This document shows, piece by piece, positions 21,577 to 32,190 of a stretch of 64,000 nucleotides of DNA (its first letter is position 1; each line of letters begins with the position of its first letter). Location of the stretch: positions 5,272,293 to 5,336,292 of the forward strand of contig CM039210.1 of assembly GCA_008360975.2 (NCBI GenBank), read 5' to 3'. Made by a program: the position numbers and the translations under genes. The notes under the pieces were generated by a model, which ran no database searches, was not told the origin of the DNA, and saw only the letters and a program-made list of their open reading frames with translations. The DNA comes from Lichenostomus cassidix. Lineage: Eukaryota > Chordata > Aves > Passeriformes > Meliphagidae.

Positions 21577-22122
21577 TGTTACGATTAAAAAGGCTTAATA
21601 AAAGACAATAGGGGACAGATAAAAGCAAATGGTCAGTGCTGGGTGCTTTGGCATTCAGCCAAAAAAGCACACCTGGTATGGACAGAGACATCCTTTACAT
21701 ACTCTTCAGCCTAATGCATATTCATAAACAGTTATGCATATTCATATTTTCCTCCAAACTATTTTGCATGTTCTGGGAACTGATCCGCCTCCTCGGAACA
21801 TGCGCAGTCATCTTTCATTGACTCTGTTATCACTCCCAGATTGTGGTTTCTGCAGGCGACAGGTGCTGATAGTTGAAGTGTCAGAGGCAGGGTACGTTCG
21901 TGGGATGTTATCCAGTTCAAGCAGGCAGTTCAAGCATTCTAATAAAACTATAACAGCTATTTTACTACTATTAAACTCAGCTAGCACTAGAAAGAAAGAC
22001 CTTAGTCATCATTACACAGCAATTTTTCACAACCAGGCTACCTCTATAAGAAAAGAATTAAAACAATACACATAGTATCCATTGTAATATTTGCAAAAAG
22101 CCAACATGATATGTATTTATCA
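21577..22122 (-). mobile_element. ERV1 3' LTR
   Basis: Minus strand: an A11-GAGGAGGAATTT purine tract at about 22123-22144 is followed by TGATAAATACAT, and the LTR runs 546 bp to GTAACA at 21577. It closes the env-bearing ERV1 element and is followed on the same strand by Gag-PR-RT of a second copy, as in tandem proviruses sharing an LTR. Boundaries are inferred from the polypurine tract and TG/CA ends. Confidence 0.65.
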
Positions 22123-22214
22123 AAATTCCTCCTCTTTTTTTTTTTACAAATCATTTGGCTTGCGCAGTAATTCTTGGTTTTTTATCTCCACCATTTGCTC
22201 ATTTCTCTCACAAA

Positions 22215-24034
22215 TTAACTTTGCTTCCTCAAAGGGGTCTTATTATTTTGTTTCTTTAACACCATGATCTTTTTTGCCATTCCAGATGTAGCCAATTTTG
22301 GGTCCACAGGCATAGTAACTACTTGCATACCTTGGACTACACTGGTGATTAGCTGAATAAAACAGGGGATCAGGCAAGGAAGAAATATCAAACCAGCTGC
22401 TGTGCTTAAAAGGAAGAAGCCTAGCTTTTTCCACCATTCTACTCCCAATGCATTATCCTACCAGTTAGGTTTTAGCATCGATTCCCATTTTTGTACCGGT
22501 ACGTGGGCTATTCTTCTGATATCCTTGGCTATATCTAGGACGGCATCTCATGATCATCTATTTTTAAACAACAATCTGATGTATTAAATTTTCCACAGAC
22601 ACCCCCTTCTTCAGCTAATAAATAGTCTAAAGCCAACCTATTCTGATAAACTGCAGCTCTTGTTTGCCTTTGTTGATCTGATATCAACTCCAATGCCAGG
22701 GCAGTTTTGTTCGTTATTATTTCTACGACTACTTGGAGTCTTATGATACGATTCAGCATATAGATTGGGGTGCGATATCCCCAACTCCCATCTTGTGCCC
22801 AGGAGGCTGGCCCATATGTTTCCAGTATGTGTTCAGGGGGCCATTCCTCCTCTCCCCATTTTTGAAATCCACCAATAACTGTTCTTTTATTTCTTTTTAG
22901 ATCCTCATAAACTGGTACTCCTAGTTGATCTCCATCTGGTCCTGGTAAGAGGAAAAATCCTGGCTGTATGATCCCCAGAGTACAACTCCCTTCCCACCGA
23001 GGGGGGAGTTTTGGGTATGCTCTTTTCCCACATATCCAAAATAAGCCATCTGGTGCTTTCCAATAATCATTTCTCTGTTGATATATGTTCTCCCAGAATT
23101 TGGATATTTCTGGGATCCCAAAATAAGGATTCTTGCCTGTATCATTACATTGAAACAGTCTGATTTCATTATTATACTTACAATTTTTCCCTTTTGTTTT
23201 TTTCTGGGCCCAATACAGAGTTGGTTCCTCTGGGATCTACCATGTAAAAGTTCCATTACTAACTTTATACCTCTTACAGGGATTATTTCCTACTTTGTGA
23301 AGAAAATTTTTCCCTGAGAGCCAGAAACATTCTTCTCCTATCACTGTTGAACTCAAGATCCACCCTTCTGCTCGGTTTTCCCCTTTGATATTTGTCCGAT
23401 TCCACTTAAAGAGTTCAACGGGGCCTAAACTGCTTCCTTTCCATGGCCATTCCTCTGTCATTAAAGCCCCTCCACAAACCCAACAGTTGGTTATGTTTAG
23501 TTCCTTACTTATCCTCTCCCCCAATTCCACAAACAGGTTTTTCCCAAATCTTGAGATATCTACCTCTTTTTCTAGTTGTTGCCCGAGTTTCATATACAGA
23601 TCCTGACGTGGAGCTGATACAGAGTTGGACTGCTGTGCTGGCTTCGCCTTCTTGCTTACTATTTGTTCTTTTACCAAGTCCTGAACTCTACCCTTAAGAG
23701 CGAATGTAAAACAAACCCACCTTTCCCCCTTTGGACATTCACTTCCCAACCTATTACCACTCATTTCTAAATTCTCTGCAATCCAAAATTTTTTCCCATT
23801 TTGCATACAGGTACCTAGTTTGGATGGGTTATAACAGCGGCTGTTGACGTGGGTGTGAGTAATAAGAAAGGAACCTTGGGTTCTTTCCATGTAAAGCATT
23901 CGGTAGCACTTGCGACATGATTGTGCTGGCATCCCAGAAGGGAAGAGACAAAAAATGAGTGACAATAGAAGGAAAAATAGAGGTCCGATATGGCTTATTC
24001 CCTCACCTCCCATGCCTATGGGGTTGCTACCCAT
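22215..24034 (-). pseudogene. ERV1 env (gammaretrovirus-like), broken
   Basis: Minus strand. Frame 24034-23237 begins with a hydrophobic signal peptide (IGPLFFLLLSLIFCLF) and holds a CXXC motif (NCWVCGG) of gammaretroviral surface subunits. A TAG follows TFTW, after which the same frame continues. A basic R-x-K-R cleavage site (LKRNKR) marks the surface/transmembrane border. The transmembrane part has an immunosuppressive-like segment (QNRLALDYLLAEEGG) and a cysteine cluster C-x7-CC, one residue longer than the usual C-x6-CC. A shift near 22535 separates the membrane anchor (22448-22215, LGFFLLSTAAGLIFLPCLI). In life such proteins mediate entry; this copy cannot make one. Confidence 0.8.
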
Positions 24035-24103
24035 AGCAGGTGTATATGATCTCCTCGGTGGCGAGTACAGTGGCCAATCCTGGTCTTGCCCTCTATCTCC
24101 TCG

Positions 24104-24667
24104 TCACTTCCTTTTTGCTATTTTCCAGGCAAATTGCTTTTGACGCTTTTTCATTGTAGTTTCCCACTGTTCCTCAGGCACCTCCCACTCAACAGGTACT
24201 AGTAATTCCCATCCAAAGAGAAAAGTTATTATTTCAGTCCTTTTTAGTTCTGCTTGGGCAGGAAATAAATCTGGTACCCGGCACTTTCTACAACAAGGTT
24301 GACGTTTTTGTGAACTACAATACCAATTTTTCCCACATCTTATGCATTTGCATTTAACCCAGCTAGCATGTCCAGTATGGGGATGTTTCAAACAGGGTAT
24401 ATGGTATGGTACTGATGGAGGTTGTAATATCTCTTCTTTATACAAGTCACAGGCTAAAGCAAAAACATGAGGACCCTCTGCCCGAAACAGTCCTGAACCT
24501 CCAGTTTGAGGTGGAAGTATTTCTCCCCAAGGGGGGTATCGGAGGCTCCTCAAAACTTGTCCAGGTGGCACTTGGAACCACTGATATAAACTTGGTCTCA
24601 CTTCCCAGTTTGGTGTGAGCCTCAGTACATTCTCTGGATCATTTGGGTCTTCCCAGTTCATTACCAC
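24104..24667 (-). CDS. Uninterrupted 187-codon cysteine-rich ORF between integrase and env (unknown)
   Basis: Lies on the same strand as ERV1 pol and env, overlapping the integrase end by about 29 bp and stopping 69 bp before the env frame. No stops in 564 bp, while flanking pol and env are broken. A central cluster (C-x-C-x2-C-x5-C-x7-CC-x2-C with nearby His) could bind zinc; the C-terminus is strongly basic (MKKRQKQ...KIAKRK). No signal peptide or membrane segment. I do not recognise a family. It could be an accessory protein, a long env leader, or a chance survivor. Function unknown. Confidence 0.55.
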   Translation of the reverse strand: MVMNWEDPNDPENVLRLTPNWEVRPSLYQWFQVPPGQVLRSLRYPPWGEILPPQTGGSGLFRAEGPHVFALACDLYKEEILQPPSVPYHIPCLKHPHTGHASWVKCKCIRCGKNWYCSSQKRQPCCRKCRVPDLFPAQAELKRTEIITFLFGWELLVPVEWEVPEEQWETTMKKRQKQFAWKIAKRK

Positions 24668-24891
24668 CCAGTCCTTGCTTAAGAGTCAACTTGGTATCAC
24701 CCGGCTTAGAGGTTATAGTCCACTCCTTAGGTCCCTCCACAGGTCCTTTGATCCTGCTGGCGTGGATCCACCCTCTTTCTCTGGTCCGGACCACTGCCTC
24801 AGTTGTCAGTAGTACCTGAAAAGGACCTTCCCATTGTGGAGTTAAAGATTGCTCTTTCCATGTTTTTACCAGCACCCATTCCCCTGGATGG
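24639..24891 (-). pseudogene. ERV1 integrase C-terminal domain
   Basis: The frame 24875-24639 reads LTPQWEGPFQVLLTTEAVV, the GPY/F-type C-terminal module of gammaretroviral integrases, and ends at the overlap with the cysteine-rich ORF. It is cut from the rest of pol by the solo LTR at 24892-25414. Confidence 0.8.
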
Positions 24892-25414
24892 TGTCTTGGT
24901 TTGAAAACAAACTAGTGGGAGATCACAAGTCAAGATTGAAATTAAAAATAAGTGAAATAATACAAGGAAAAAGCACTGACAAAGTCAGATACAACCTAAC
25001 ACCCTGTTAGGGTGGTAGTAGCAGTCCAACTGAAGTAGTCCAGTTGAAGCGGTGATCCTGTGAAGGTCTAGTCTCCAGCTGAAGATCCAGTGGTAGCTCT
25101 GGTCCTCTGGGAACCCAGTAGACAGGGCTAGCTCAGGCAGTTCCAGGGCCAGGTTATATCCAGGTGGGAACACCTGGTTCCTCCCTCCTGGGCAGAGCAT
25201 CCCACAATGGGATGAGATAAGTCCATGAGTCACACGGTGGGTCCCTGATGGCCCATTGCCTGTCATGCGGGGTGAGTCATTAGCAGCTGGTAACAGCTAA
25301 CGGATGGCCCATTGCCTGTCATCCGGAGTGGGTCATTAGCAGGTGATAGCAGCTAACGGCCCACAGCTGGTGGTAATAGAATACTTAACTACATCTATAT
25401 TGCAACCTAGGACA
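24892..25414 (-). mobile_element. Solo LTR, TGTCCTAGG family, in ERV1 integrase
   Basis: 523 bp; reversed copy of the family seen at 14774-15239. Flanked by a 4-bp duplication ATGG (24888-24891 and 25415-25418). It carries an internal direct duplication of about 60 bp near 25252-25365 (GCCCATTGCCTGTCAT... GGTCATTAGCAG repeated), absent from the other copy. Confidence 0.85.
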
Positions 25415-25732
25415 ATGGATATTATGGATTTTAAATTCTAAGGGTGTGGTTTGAGGGATTATCCCTTTAAACCTCAAATTTTCAAGTGTTTTTGCAATTG
25501 TGGTGATATATTTCTAATACTTATTTCTCCCATTTCATAAGTAGCCGTTTCATGTTGGGTGGTCAGAAAGGGTAGCCCAAACATCATCTCATAAGGGGAC
25601 ACTCCCAGGTCTGACCTGGGTTGTGTTCGGATTCTCAACAGAGCCAAGGGTAAACATTTTACCCAGGACATTTGTGTTTCAATCATCAGTTTTGTTAAAG
25701 TTCTTTTTAAAGTCTGGTTCATTCTTTCTACC
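25415..25732 (-). pseudogene. ERV1 integrase core, distal half
   Basis: Frame reads ERMNQTLKRTLTKLM, then LPLALLRIRTQPRSDLGVSPYEMMFG, the segment after the catalytic Glu of gammaretroviral integrase. The proximal half lies at 32764-33287, the gap between them being the inserted provirus. The duplicated target TCTACC falls at the Gly-Arg-Val-Glu codons. Confidence 0.9.
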
Positions 25733-26003
25733 TGTGGCAGCACAGATCCTTTCCCATGGGAATTTTTCTCTTCTTCTTCTATGTTTTCTAAATAAAGATA
25801 AAGTTTCATGTTATTGAAAGCGGCTTTTGGACACAGGCGCTAAAACGCCTGGGCCAATCAATCCCTGGGGGGTGGATGATTGTTGGCCAATCTGAATAGC
25901 ATTCTCGCATGTATATAAATCTGTTAATTATTTAATAAAGTAGTCTTTGAGCACTCTCGGAGGACTCGGAATTCTTCACTCCACTCTCGGTCAAACAGCG
26001 ACA
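25733..26003 (+). mobile_element. 5' LTR of the provirus
   Basis: 271 bp, TGTGGCAGCACAG to AACAGCGACA. TATA box (GTATATAAAT) near 25911 and AATAAA at 25934-25939, so a short R region. Has two small extra repeats relative to the 3' LTR (TTC, and GATAAA). Confidence 0.95.
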
Positions 26004-26005
26004 TC

Positions 26006-26023
26006 TGGTGACCACCGACGCAT
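26006..26023 (+). promoter_or_regulatory. Primer-binding site, tRNA-Trp-like
   Basis: TGGTGACCACCGACG begins 2 nt after the 5' LTR. Apart from one extra A it matches the tRNA-Trp primer site used by avian alpharetroviruses, as I recall it. Assignment to tRNA-Trp is inference. Confidence 0.6.
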
Positions 26024-26096
26024 GCTACACACATCAGAAAAGGTACACCAGCACTCTCCCCCCCCGCCTGCCGTGCGGTGCGGCTTGGGTTATGGG

Positions 26097-27403
26097 ATGG
26101 AGATGGATCCCCCAATGCCAAAAGACGGCCTTTTGCGATCCTTTTTGGAGGATCCCTAGTGTGATCCAATTGTCAAGTGGAAACAGCACCTGACCAGAAT
26201 GCTCATGGACTGGGCTATGGAACACGGGGTCCCCGAAGTGTGGGAGACAGATGTGGACTGTGTCCTCTGGCTGAAGGTTGGGAGGGAACTGTGGAAAGAA
26301 ATGGTATTTGGAGACGAGAAAACCATTTGCTTGCATTGAACATGGTGATTGGTATGGGACACATTAAGGGGACAGGAATTTTACACTGCAGGACTTAATG
26401 CTTCTCTCTGTCTTGACTCCTTGTTTTCCATTGACAAGGACTGCATTGAGAAACCCCCACCCTGGACCGACCCCACAGTAGCGGATGGGTCCCAAAAGCA
26501 CAAGTATAACACTCCAAATGATTTTATATTACCCACCTACCCTCATCCAAATGATCAGCTAGTGGAGATGCTGAAGAGAGAGGGGGATCGAGGGCACCAC
26601 GGGACGGTGGCGATGGTGAGCGTTCCGCCGCCTCTGCCCCTGCGAAATGGCGTGGCCCCTCCCCCTCCACCGGGGCGGCCGCCGCAGCTCCCAGCAACAG
26701 CGCGGACTGCCCCGGGTGCAGGAACTGAGAGTGCAGAAGCTGCATGCCTTGCCGCAACACGGCCAGGGCAGCAACAGACCCCGGTTCCGTCCATCCCACC
26801 GGTGGACTCGGAAATCCAGGCTGCTGCGCGGACTGTGCAAAAGACGCAGGCCATGTGGGAACCAGAAGGAAAATCTCCGGCAGAGGGTGCTACCACCCAA
26901 CATGACTTGATCGACATGGTGACTGAGGCGCTGCCAGCGCAGACCCCCCACAGACCAGGTATGCAGGATTTTGGGTGTCCGCCAGATTTGTCCCCTTCGT
27001 CTCGGCTTTTAATGGATTTATTTGTCGAACTGGCCGGATTCCGCCGAGATCTGGTAGACATCTGCTCCCTGGGCTTCCAGCACGCAGGCTGGACCGGGAC
27101 GGAAGTGCCTGTCCCAAGACCTCGGAAGGTGTCTGGGCTCCATGCCGTGGGGACAGCGGAAATGGCGGCTGGGGTACGGAGGGATCCGGGACAAAGATGG
27201 GACGTGTCGGTCCCTCTGACGGTTCTGGTGGCAGACGCAGCCTCAGCACAGTGCGCTGGTCCAGCCGCTTTATGCCGATGCAGCAAGCGATTTTTACTGA
27301 TGCTGTGCCAGTGAATTTGGTGGGGAAGCCCGATGACCCGCAAGTATCGCCGCCATCATCTTGCCCTTCCCCGAACCCCACCACTGTGCCATTTCTCGGC
27401 ACA
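26097..27403 (+). pseudogene. Provirus gag: matrix and proline-rich region, broken
   Basis: Probable start at ATGGAGATGG (26097), but a TAG at 26157 ends that frame after 20 codons. A later open frame (26349-27314) covers the matrix end and a Pro-rich stretch (VPPPLPLRNGVAPPPPPGRPP), followed by ELAGFRRDLVDICS and further shifted frames. Gag would form the particle; this copy cannot be translated as one polyprotein. Confidence 0.75.
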
Positions 27404-27429
27404 TGAACTGCGTCAGGCCAGACCCTGTC

Positions 27430-28542
27430 ATTTGTGATAGGGCTTGCAGATAGCAAGTCCTACTCTGACGATTCAGACAGCGACTTAGACGGGATGCTTC
27501 CTCCTGGGCGAAAGCTTGCACTGGCAGGGTGGCGAAAGAAGCACTTGCTTCTGAGCAAACCCTTGGAAACGCCAGGACGGCGTGGAGCCATTACGCCCAT
27601 GGAACTCCTTGCGTATCTGGGAATCAGTAAAGCAGGGCGCGCTGGATGCAGGACAATATGAACTTATAGAGAAATTAGGGCTGCCAAAACAATGGGAGAA
27701 CCATGAAGGGGACCCGTTGGCTGCTACGGCAGATCAAAGTGATGCTAGCTTCCTGCAAGGAGACATCCAGGCTTTTCCTGTGTTTGTGCCTGACCCGAAT
27801 TCGAATGAGCAAAGCAGGCATGATGTCACTGCATGGAAAGTGATAAACGATCTTTATTCAGAGATAGCGGAATATGGCCTCTCTTCTCCACATGTTATGC
27901 AAATTATTAGAGTGATAAATAGTGATCTGCTTGCTCCATTTTGATATTGCGTATTTGGCTCAAGTCTTGTTTCACCCCGTGCAATATGCAGTTTTTGAGA
28001 ACAATTGGAGAATGATGGCTGGAAAACAGGTGAGACAGAATATGCAATTGCCTCCTGAGGACCCTAGGTGCACGATTGGGGTTGATGTCCTTATGGGGAA
28101 AAGACATTTCACTAACCCCAACATCCAAACTACTTGGGATCCTTGGATTCTGGAGCAAGCCCAAAGGCTCGGTATGGGAGCCATTACAAAAACTATGGAG
28201 ATGATTGCCCCACAAACACGGTATTCAAAAATACATCAGGGGCAATCTGAGCTTTTCCTGACCCTTGTAGAGAAGCTAGCAGCAGCCTTGGAAAAGCAGG
28301 TGGAAGATGATACATTGAGACAGATATTGTGCAAGCAGTTGGCAAGAGACAATGCCAACAACGAGTGTAGAAGGATCATAAATGCCCTACCAGGGGAACC
28401 TTCAGTCACAGACATGGTAGAAGCTTGCTCTAAGGTGCAGGCAGACAGCCCAAGGAAATCCGCCTTGGCTGCACTTCTACCGCCTGGTCGGGAACCCCCT
28501 GATCAGGGACAAAAACAGCCCAAAGCTGGGAACAAACGGTAA
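27430..28542 (+). pseudogene. Provirus gag: capsid
   Basis: Frames 27582-27944 (AFPVFVPDPNSNEQSRHDVTAW.. capsid N-terminal half) and 27922-28542 (capsid C-terminal half) overlap with a shift near 27940. The second frame carries the major homology region (IHQGQSELFLTLVEKL). The fold order matches beta/alpha-type capsids. Confidence 0.85.
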
Positions 28543-28824
28543 CGAGTCAAATCAAAGCAGAAGGGAAATTCAGGGACCAAGACTCCTCAATGTATGAGGT
28601 GTGGTAGGCCAGGTCACTGTTCAGACTATTGCAGGTCTCAGTACCATGTAGATGGTCAACCCCTGTCAGGAAACGTGAAAAGGGGTGCAAAAAGGGGGAT
28701 TTTCCCCCCATCACAACCATTCCCCCAGAACGGGGTGGCGGCACAGGCCTATCCAGTCAATGTGGAGACGGCACCCAAGGCTCAGCCTGAGTCGACGCCT
28801 ACACCGCAGCAACAGTCGTCTTAG
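28543..28824 (+). pseudogene. Provirus gag: nucleocapsid with one CCHC knuckle
   Basis: CMRCGRPGHCSDYC near 28590-28632 fits C-x2-C-x4-H-x4-C. A TAA at 28540 breaks it from the capsid frame. A Gln/Pro-rich tail ends at 28824. Nucleocapsid would bind genomic RNA. Confidence 0.85.
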
Positions 28825-28856
28825 AATCTGGTGATGCCCATAGGGTTCCCTAGGAT

Positions 28857-29528
28857 GTGCATGGGCCCCTAGATCAGGGATTCAGTGCACTGCTTGTGGG
28901 AGGGCCTGAGGCCACCAGCCAAGGGATCCTTGTTCTTCCAGATGTTATAGATGCTGACTTTACAGGCCAGATTCATGCTATGGTTTCCACATCAGATCCC
29001 CCCGTCACCATCCCTGAAAAGACTCACATTGCCCAATTGTTGCCTTTTGAGTCTTCTGTTCCCAGGGTAGACCAGCAAGTTCGCCGAGGTAACAGCACTG
29101 AACTGCCAGGACTTCTGCGGATCTACTGGCCTGCTGCCATCTCTAATCAGAGACCACAGATGACATGTACCCTCATCATGCCAAAAGCGCATCTGCACCG
29201 AATTCGGATCCAAGGTTTGATTGATATGGGTGCCGATGCAACGATTCTTTCCTCCACTTCATGGCCTTCTTCATGGCCTTTATCCCCTGCGGGATCAGCT
29301 ATCGTGGGGCTGGGAGGAACCACACAGAGCCGACTGAGTAAGCGACCTGTGTTGGTGAAGGACCCAGAGGGACACATGGCCTCAATCCGGCCCTTTGTCA
29401 CTTCGGCTCCAATTAACCTCTGGGGACAGGATGTGTTGACAGCTTGGGGGGGCGCGAATCACGACAAATTTTTAATAGGGGTCACTGTGTGCAAGGGCGC
29501 ACCATATTCAATGCTACCTCTGCGATGA
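28857..29528 (+). pseudogene. Provirus dUTPase-protease ORF, protease active site altered
   Basis: 223-codon frame. The first part is dUTPase-like (GILVLPDVIDADFTGQIHAM ... IPEKTHIAQLLPF), a domain typical of betaretroviral pro. The second is an aspartic protease with LIDMGADATIL where the family has Asp-Thr/Ser-Gly, so Thr is replaced by Met, and GQDVL near the end. Reading frame open but the protease is probably inactive. Confidence 0.85.
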
Positions 29529-30422
29529 CTGACCAAAACACCCATATGGGAACCACAGTGGCCCCTGCCAAAAGACAAATTAGTTGCCCTTTGTCAGCTG
29601 GTTCAGGAGCAACTGCAACAGGGACACATTGAGCATTCTACTAGTCCCTAGAACACCCCCATTTTCGTAATTAAGAAAAAATTGGGGAAATGGAGACTGT
29701 TGCAAGATCTCCGAAAAGTTAATGCAGTGATGGAAAGTATGGGGAGCATACAGCCTGGCATGCCCTCACCTACGATGATTCCCACAGGGTGGGAAATCTT
29801 GATCATTGATTTGAAGGATTATTTTTTCACAATCCCTTTGCACCCCAATGACAGACCAAAATTTGCCTTTACTGTGCCTGCAATTAACAATGCAGAGCCT
29901 GTAAAGAGATTTCAATGGAAAGTGTTACCTCAGGGCATGAAAAATAGCCCAACTATCTGTCAATGGTATGTCGCTCAGGCCTTGTCCGGAATCCGTGAGC
30001 AGTTTCCCGAGGCACTCTGCTACCATTATATGGATGATATCCTGGTGGCAACATCCACCCAGGATGAGTTGCAGAGGTTACAGCCTCAACTGCTCGATGC
30101 CTTGCATTCCTATGGGTTGCAAATGGCTCTAGAAAAAGTTCACCAGCAGCCTCCTTGGAAATATTTGGGAGTCAAAATCTTGGATCAAACCATACAACAT
30201 CAAGAGGTGCAGTTTTCAGACTCTATTAAGACTCTGAATGACGCCCAAAAATTGGTAGGCATCATCAACTGGTTACGTCTGTATTTGGGACTAACCAATG
30301 CACAACTTTCCCCGCTTTTTAAAATTTTAAAGGGGGACTCTGATCTAAACTCACCTTGGAAATTGACTCCTGAGGCGCGACGAGTGCTGAATGAGGTGCA
30401 GCAAGCTGTTTCTGCTCATTAG
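29529..30422 (+). pseudogene. Provirus reverse transcriptase
   Basis: RT starts in a second frame ([15 protein letters not shown]...), has a TAG at about 29649 (SP-stop-NTPIF), then is open at 29682-30422. Catalytic motifs are kept: LIIDLKDYFFTIPL (first Asp) and CYHYMDDILVA (YMDD). A TAG at 30420 ends this frame before the connection domain. Confidence 0.9.
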
Positions 30423-31260
30423 GTTTATCGAGTAGATCCCTCTACTGATATCACTGTTTTCATTACTGCTCCAGACCTCCATCCTACAGGTATCATTGGC
30501 CAGTGGAACAAACAATGGGATGACCCTTTGCATGTCCTGGAATGGGTCTTTTTGCCCCATCAGCCAAAAAAGACAGCACCCACATTGTTCGAATTGATAG
30601 CTTGCTTGATAATCAAATGCCATTATCGGTGTTTACAATTGATGGCAGCAGAACCTGCAATGATTGTTGTTCCGGTATCACGGGACAGCTCTGAATGGAG
30701 CCTTGCTAATAGCACTCCTTTGCAAAGTGCACTGCAAAATTTCTCAGGGCAGATTGCTTACCATCTGCCCAGTCACAAATTGCTGCAGCTGGTAAATACA
30801 ATCAGTCTTACGTTGTGGCTAAAGAACAGTCAAATGCCAGTTCATGGACCCACCGTCTTCACGGATGGTTCTGGGAAAACAGGAAAGGCCATTGTCACCT
30901 GGAAGGAGGGATCTGAGTGGCAAGTGCTGAAAAGCTACAAGTCAGGCTCTGCTCAGTTGGTTGAATTGAAGGCAGTTGCCATGGCTTTTCAGCGGTTCTC
31001 TCAGGTGCCTTTGAATTTGGTCACTGACTCTGCTTATGTAGCGGATATAATCAAATGTTTGGATTGCTGACTTCTAAAGGAAGTCAATAATGCGGCTCTG
31101 CTTTTGCTATTGTGAACGTTGTGGAAGGCAATTCAAGTTCGAGTGCATCCACATTATATACTGCACATTCGAAGCCACACCAAATTCCAGGTTTTATAAC
31201 AGAAGGCAATGCCAGGGCTGACATGTTAGCCAACCCTGCATGGGTGGCACCTCAGCCTGA
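30423..31260 (+). pseudogene. Provirus RT connection and RNase H
   Basis: Frame 30528-31070 contains the connection (VLEWVFLPHQPKKT), then RNase H with TVFTDGSGKTG, VELKAVAMAF and LVTDSAYVAD, so three catalytic residues (Asp, Glu, Asp) remain. A TGA at 31068 and shifts follow; the fourth motif (GNARADMLA) is in the next frame. Confidence 0.9.
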
Positions 31261-32190
31261 CAAAATTGCACAAGCCAAGGTATTGCACAATTTCTTTCAT
31301 CAGAGTGCACATACCCTACAGAAACAGTTTCAATTGACGCCAACTGAGGCTCATGACATTGTCAATACTTGTGCTGATTGCCACGGACTCACTGCACCTC
31401 TGCCACCAGGGGTAAACCCCAGAGGCCTAAAGGCCTTGCAGCTCTGGCAGACGGATGTGACACACATCCCTGAATTTGGCCGATTCAAGTGTGTGCATGT
31501 GTCTATTGACACTTTCTCCTCAGCTATGTGGGCAACTGCTCATACTGAAGACTTGATGCCATTGCCCATTGGAAATTAGCCTTCTCGGTCCTGGGCATGC
31601 CATCTACTGTGAAAACCAATAAAGGTCCTGCCTACGCCTCGCAGAAGACGCGGCAGTTCTTACACTTATGGGGTGTAGACCATAAATTCAGTATTCCGCA
31701 TTCTCCTACTGGCCAAGCCATTGTTGAACACGCTCACTGTACTCTGAAGCGTGTTTTGGAAAGACAAAAAGGGGGAATGCATGGGGAAACACCACAGAGT
31801 CAATTGGAAAAAGCTTTGTACACAATCAATCACCTTACAGTGCCACCGAATTCGAATAATCCTGTGATTTTGAACCATTTTCTCTCATTGCAGTCGTCAG
31901 GTGAGTTGCGCTTGCCCCGGGTGAAGGTATGGGTATGGAACCTACTTACTAACACCTGGGAAGGCACGCATGAGCTTATTGCTTGGGGTCACGGGTATGC
32001 CTGCGTTTCCACAGATACTGGGGTACGATGGCTGCTTGCAAAATGTGTCCGCCCTGACCTGCGGCTCCAGAGATGGAACCAGCAACCTCAAAATGATAAC
32101 CAGAATGCAGAACACCAGCCAAGTGATCCTTCTGATGATGGCCAGGACACCAACCATCAAGAAGACGGTCCTTCCACAAGCAGAGACTGA
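31112..32190 (+). pseudogene. Provirus integrase, catalytic Asp lost
   Basis: The zinc-binding HHCC domain (FFHQSAHTL ... CADC) and first Asp (WQTDVTHIPEFG) lie in frame 31112-31579; a stop and shift precede frame 31597-32190. The second catalytic residue is Asn (KTNKGPAY) instead of Asp; the Glu is kept (GQAIVEHAH). The C-terminal domain ends in an acidic Gln/Asp-rich tail. Inactive. Confidence 0.9.

Noticed and set aside
26555..27456. Long minus-strand frames (262 and 188 codons) opposite gag
   Set aside because: Antisense shadows of the GC-rich proline-rich gag region; low-complexity, no domain.
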